Virus record (IMG/VR): IMGVR_UViG_3300047121_000173
Span: 1 to 28,421 of that record
Origin: a virus
Strand: one strand, 5' to 3'
DNA: 28,421 nt
Shown: positions 25,366 to 28,421 of the stretch, piece by piece
How positions within the stretch are numbered: the stretch's first letter is position 1
Layout: every line of letters starts with the position of its first letter
Notes under the pieces: model-generated
What the model was told of the DNA's origin: nothing
Database searches by the model: none
What the model saw: the letters and a program-made list of their open reading frames with translations, nothing else
Made by a program: the position numbers and the translations under genes

Positions 25366-26125
25366 TACCAAAATAGTCTTAGTGACAGGGGGTTTCGACC
25401 CCCTTCACTCTGGACATATCGCATATTTCAAAGAAGCGCGTAACCTAGGGGACATGCTCATCGTTGGCATAAACAGCGATGAATGGCTTGCTAGAAAAAA
25501 AGGTAGAGCATTCATGCCCTGGAATGAACGTCTCTGCATAATCAATAACTTGTCAATGGTAGATGAAGTTTATACCTTTGACGATGAAGATGGATCTGCC
25601 AAGCATTTTATTCAGCAGGTTCGTGCGCATTATCCAAATTCAAAACTGATCTTTGCTAACGGCGGAGATAGAACCAAAGACAATATTCCAGAAATGGATA
25701 TCAACGATGATAACGTTGAATTCATGTTTGGTGTAGGTGGAGAAGACAAACGTAACAGTAGCAGTTGGATATTACAAGAATGGAAGAATCCAAAAGTAAT
25801 TAGACCATGGGGATATTACCGTGTGTTAGATGAGAAGCCAGGTTACAAAGTAAAAGAGTTAGTTATCGAACCCGGCAAGAGCCTAAGTATGCAACGTCAC
25901 TTTAATCGTAGTGAACATTGGTATGTGCTTAAGGGCAAATGCGATATTGTAACAGAATTCAGAGGTAGTATAATTAAAGTAATTAAGAATACTAACGAAG
26001 AATATGTTATTGGACAATCTGTATGGCATCAAGGGCAGAATAATTATACTGAACCTTGTCATATACTTGAAGTGCAATATGGTTCAGAATGTGTAGAATC
26101 AGATATTGAGAGGCGTGATGCGTAA
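25352..26125 (+). CDS. Cytidylyltransferase - cupin (mannose-6-P isomerase type II-like) fusion, 257 aa
   Basis: Residues 7-145 form a cytidylyltransferase: VLVTGGFDPLHSGH with the HxGH motif (H19, H22), then GINSDEWLARKKGRAFMPWNER, as in the HldE/GlmU-like nucleotidyl transfer fold that makes NDP-heptose or CDP-polyol. Residues about 150-250 form a cupin: RPWGYYRVLDEKPGYKVKEL, EPGKSLSMQRHFNRSEHWYVLKGK, as in the isomerase half of mannose-1-P guanylyltransferase/PMI enzymes. The fusion suggests synthesis of an activated sugar for the glycosyltransferase gene that follows. ATG 25352 is chosen; GTG codons just after it are alternatives. An UUCG-loop hairpin lies at 25387-25404. Confidence 0.8.
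   Translation: MVVGNTKIVLVTGGFDPLHSGHIAYFKEARNLGDMLIVGINSDEWLARKKGRAFMPWNERLCIINNLSMVDEVYTFDDEDGSAKHFIQQVRAHYPNSKLIFANGGDRTKDNIPEMDINDDNVEFMFGVGGEDKRNSSSWILQEWKNPKVIRPWGYYRVLDEKPGYKVKELVIEPGKSLSMQRHFNRSEHWYVLKGKCDIVTEFRGSIIKVIKNTNEEYVIGQSVWHQGQNNYTEPCHILEVQYGSECVESDIERRDA
25387..25404 (+). promoter_or_regulatory. UUCG-tetraloop hairpin in coding sequence
   Basis: AGGGGGT (25387-25393) and ACCCCCT (25398-25404) pair perfectly around TTCG. It lies 22 bases after the stop of the upstream gene and inside the conserved GGFDPLH segment, so codon choice rather than only protein sequence creates it. Confidence 0.5.
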
Positions 26126-27302
26126 ATTATATTACATGGGTCTAGAACCCTACAAAGCAAGATATACATTACAGTTGCAAGACTGGAATGAAACAGTATT
26201 TAAACAACGTAGCATTGATTATGAATTGGTGCACGGCGACACATTGACTAGTGATCAAAGTATCGTGACAGGTCAAGTGCTAGATGCACATGGTCGTAGT
26301 TACTTTGGTATGAGTCAGTTGATGACTTTAGTTAAATTAATGAAAGAAGGCAAAGTAACAAATGAAGATGTTATCTACTTTGAAGACATGTTTCAGCCGG
26401 GCATTGAGTCGCTTCCCTATATTCTTAATCAAGTTCCTAGCAATCTCCGTCCTCGTATATTTGTCCGTTGTCTTGCTCAGTCAATCGATCCGGATGATTT
26501 CGTACATGTATGGGGGATGAGCAAGTGGATGGGACTGTATGAGAAGATGGTCTGTGAACTAGTACGTGATTCAGGTGGTGCTATCCTCGCAAGTAACGAA
26601 GAGATGGTCATGCATATGAAGATCGCAGGCTGGGAATGTCCTATCTATAATATCAGTGGTCTTGCATTCGGTAAAGAAGAAGTACGTAGTCGTGTGAAGA
26701 ATATCAAGCCTTTCGATATTCGAAAGCGCAGAGTTGTGTTTGCCGCACGTTGGGATCAAGAAAAACAGCCTGATTTCTTCATGGATATTATCGAAGAATA
26801 TACAAGCGTTTACAACGGCGATGTAGAGTTTGCATTATTAAGCGGTGCTAAATTGCGTAGCAACAATAATTCATATATGGATCGAACACTAGACCTTGAG
26901 CGTCAAGGCAAACTAAAAATCTATAGCGACCTCGACAAGAACGAATACTATGAATTATTGAACGACAGCCGTGTATTGTTCAATTGTGCATTACAAGACT
27001 GGGTGAGCAATACAGTCAGCGAAGCAGATGCATTGGGCTGTAATGTGATTTATCCTGCTTATCGCAGTTTCCCAGAGACATTTGCCAATGATCATAGTCG
27101 CATGTATGTGCCTTGGTCTAAGATAGACGCATTGAATAAGATGAATCATGCAATCTATAATCCAAGTCCATATATGGGTAAAATTAGTGACTGGACTGAT
27201 AAAACGATAGATAGAATTTGTGACATCCTTGAAGGCAAGGGTGAGCAATGGTTGCGTATGACTACGGATTATCGTAATCATACGAGAGAAAGCAAATATT
27301 AA
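26118..27302 (+). CDS. Glycosyltransferase, GT-B type, 394 aa
   Basis: ATG 26118 follows GAGAGG (26108-26113) and overlaps the previous gene's end; a TTG at 26106 is the longer option. The C-terminal half has the GT4-like donor-binding pattern: RRVVFAARWDQEKQPDFFMDII, a KLKIYSDLDKNEYYELLNDSRVLFNC segment, and NTVSEADALGCNVIYPAYRSFPE, where the E-x7-E-like stretch lies near the nucleotide-sugar. The N-terminal half (YYMGLEPYKARYTLQLQDW...EDVIYFEDMFQPGIESLPYI) is the acceptor domain. It probably uses the activated sugar made by the preceding fusion enzyme. The acceptor (virion protein, DNA or host surface) is not known. Confidence 0.78.
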   Translation: MRKLYYMGLEPYKARYTLQLQDWNETVFKQRSIDYELVHGDTLTSDQSIVTGQVLDAHGRSYFGMSQLMTLVKLMKEGKVTNEDVIYFEDMFQPGIESLPYILNQVPSNLRPRIFVRCLAQSIDPDDFVHVWGMSKWMGLYEKMVCELVRDSGGAILASNEEMVMHMKIAGWECPIYNISGLAFGKEEVRSRVKNIKPFDIRKRRVVFAARWDQEKQPDFFMDIIEEYTSVYNGDVEFALLSGAKLRSNNNSYMDRTLDLERQGKLKIYSDLDKNEYYELLNDSRVLFNCALQDWVSNTVSEADALGCNVIYPAYRSFPETFANDHSRMYVPWSKIDALNKMNHAIYNPSPYMGKISDWTDKTIDRICDILEGKGEQWLRMTTDYRNHTRESKY

Positions 27303-27316
27303 TAGGAGAAAAAAAT

Positions 27317-27505
27317 ATGAGCGCACATAATGATATTAACACACATCTGGAAGCATACTTAGCAGAGCATGAGAAGTTTGAGAAGGGTAACAATGCTGCC
27401 GGTACTCGCGCACGTAAGGCTCTGGGTGAACTCGCTAAGGCTGTAAAGGCACGCCGTAACGAAATCACTGCCACTAAGAACGCACGTAAGGAAGCAAAGG
27501 CTTAA
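27317..27505 (+). CDS. Histone H1/Hc1-like basic protein, 62 aa
   Basis: After an acidic helix (HNDINTHLEAYLAEHEKFEKG), the protein becomes Ala/Lys/Arg-rich: NNAAGTRARKALGELAKAVKARRNEITATKNARKEAKA. The phrase E-K-G-N-N-A-A-G-x-R-x-R-K-x-L resembles Hc1-type bacterial histone H1-like proteins, which bind and compact DNA. A GGAG ribosome binding site precedes ATG 27317, and the GMP reductase gene follows after 3 bases. A role in binding phage or host DNA is likely but unproven. Confidence 0.62.
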   Translation: MSAHNDINTHLEAYLAEHEKFEKGNNAAGTRARKALGELAKAVKARRNEITATKNARKEAKA

Positions 27506-27508
27506 TAA

Positions 27509-28421
27509 ATGCGTATCGAAGAAGATATCAAGTTAGACTTCAAGGATGTATTGATACGCCCCAAGCGTAGCACATTATCCAGTCGCAAGGAAGTCGATTT
27601 GGTTCGTACTTTTAAGTTCAAGCATTCAGGATGGGAATGGACAGGCGTTCCCATCATGGCTGCTAACATGGATGGTGTAGGCACTATTGATATGGCTAAG
27701 GCATTATATGAACATAAGATGTTTACATGCCTTGTGAAGACATATGACGAGTCTGACCTATTTGACTTAACAGAACATCTAGGAAATTATTTTGCTGTCA
27801 GTACAGGAACAAACGAAAAAGATTTCTTGAGATTAAGTCGAATCATCAATACTTATCCAGAGATTAAGTTTATCTGCATGGATGTGGCTAACGGATACAG
27901 CGATCACTTTGGTGACTATGTTGAAGAAGTGCGTGAAGCATTTCCCGACAAAACTATTATCGCAGGTAACGTTGTTACCGCAGACATGACACAAGAACTT
28001 ATTTTACGAGGAGCAGATATTGTCAAAGTTGGAATCGGGCCAGGATCGGTATGTACAACTAGGATACAGACTGGGGTTGGCTACCCGCAACTTTCTGCGA
28101 TCATTGAGTGTGCTGATGCGGCGCATGGGCTTGGTGGACATATTATTGCTGACGGCGGGTGTACTTGCCCAGGCGATGTGGCTAAAGCATTTGGCGCAGG
28201 CGCAGATTTCGTTATGCTTGGTGGTATGTTAGCCGGACATGATGAAGGCGGTGGCGAGATCATCAGTAAGTTGATTGAGACTGACGAACTTCACGCTAGA
28301 AAAAGAGAACTACCGGACGGTCAGATAGAATGGACATGGACTGGTAACAAGACTGAAGAAAAGAAATATATGCAATTTTATGGCATGAGTAGCGATACTG
28401 CTATGAATAAGCATAATGGTG
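27509..28421 (+). CDS. guaC: GMP reductase, C-terminus beyond window (304 aa seen)
   Basis: The frame is open from ATG 27509 to the right edge. The sequence follows GMP reductase of the IMPDH/GMPR barrel: [51 protein letters not shown], the catalytic loop [12 protein letters not shown] with the active-site Cys, [31 protein letters not shown] and [10 protein letters not shown]. The specific phrases RPKRSTL and HGLGGHI point to GMPR rather than IMPDH, and no CBS insert is present. The enzyme reduces GMP to IMP and ammonia with NADPH, returning guanine nucleotides to the purine pool. E. coli GuaC is 347 aa, so about 40 residues lie outside. Confidence 0.93.
   Translation, partial: MRIEEDIKLDFKDVLIRPKRSTLSSRKEVDLVRTFKFKHSGWEWTGVPIMAANMDGVGTIDMAKALYEHKMFTCLVKTYDESDLFDLTEHLGNYFAVSTGTNEKDFLRLSRIINTYPEIKFICMDVANGYSDHFGDYVEEVREAFPDKTIIAGNVVTADMTQELILRGADIVKVGIGPGSVCTTRIQTGVGYPQLSAIIECADAAHGLGGHIIADGGCTCPGDVAKAFGAGADFVMLGGMLAGHDEGGGEIISKLIETDELHARKRELPDGQIEWTWTGNKTEEKKYMQFYGMSSDTAMNKHNG

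Noticed and set aside
28020-28232. 70-codon plus-strand frame inside the GMP reductase region
   Set aside because: It is out of frame with the strongly conserved GMP reductase, which is open to the window edge.

Overview
The window reads as part of a large T4-like (myovirus-type) bacteriophage genome, probably an aquatic and uncultured one. Every gene is on the + strand and tightly packed, with many ATGA/TAATG overlaps. The hallmark genes are a family B replicative DNA polymerase (gp43-like, 17352-20057) and a gp45-like sliding clamp (20137-20859). A DsbA-like dsDNA-binding protein is probable at 16808. Octamers of the form NATAAATA, the T4/cyanophage late-promoter motif, precede several structural-type genes, and sigma70-like TTGACT-N16/17-TATNAT promoters precede the replication and metabolism blocks. 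I see no tRNA or rRNA gene, integrase, insertion sequence or CRISPR array. I cannot name the host.

Layout: 3-1218 holds the end of a ClpA-type AAA+ unfoldase and an unknown gene. 1252-3996 holds a small protein, a probable virion protein, a nucleotidyltransferase carrying an internal Tat-like signal and a TolA/TonB-like domain, and a glycosyltransferase closed by a strong terminator (3998-4026). 4088-9487 is a virion/internal-protein block in which many proteins begin with an M-[KR]-x-x-x-[hydrophobic]-x-E-[A/S/G] peptide resembling the T4 capsid-targeting sequence cut by the prohead protease; it also holds a Dps-like ferritin, a methyltransferase-like protein and a P-loop kinase-like protein. 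9477-10676 has a membrane-anchored SNase and small genes. 10767-14627 encodes two Sec-exported low-complexity proteins and a membrane-anchored coiled-coil protein. 14663-16705 has an SGNH-like hydrolase, an HExxH peptidase and a minimal TilS. 16808-20859 is the replication block. 20856-25096 contains a sulfotransferase-like protein, a TGT/DpdA-like transglycosylase, a QueD-like T-fold protein and a second SGNH-like protein. 25159-28421 has a cytidylyltransferase-cupin fusion, a GT-B glycosyltransferase, a histone-H1-like basic protein and a GMP reductase that runs off the window.

The most interesting signals are two. (1) A recurrent promoter-in-hairpin arrangement: at five of seven late-promoter-like sites, and one sigma70 site, inverted-repeat arms flank or include the promoter and reach the ribosome binding site or start codon. 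RNA read through from upstream should fold and hide the start, while RNA begun at the internal promoter loses the 5' arm. This is the logic known for T4 genes e, soc and 49, but here it appears repeatedly and in some cases uses an inverted copy of the promoter octamer itself. (2) A putative 7-deazaguanine-type DNA modification pair (DpdA-like plus QueD-like), with GMP reductase about 4 kb downstream. Four gene starts also appear to lack any leader. All functions are inferred from reading the sequence; no database search was run.
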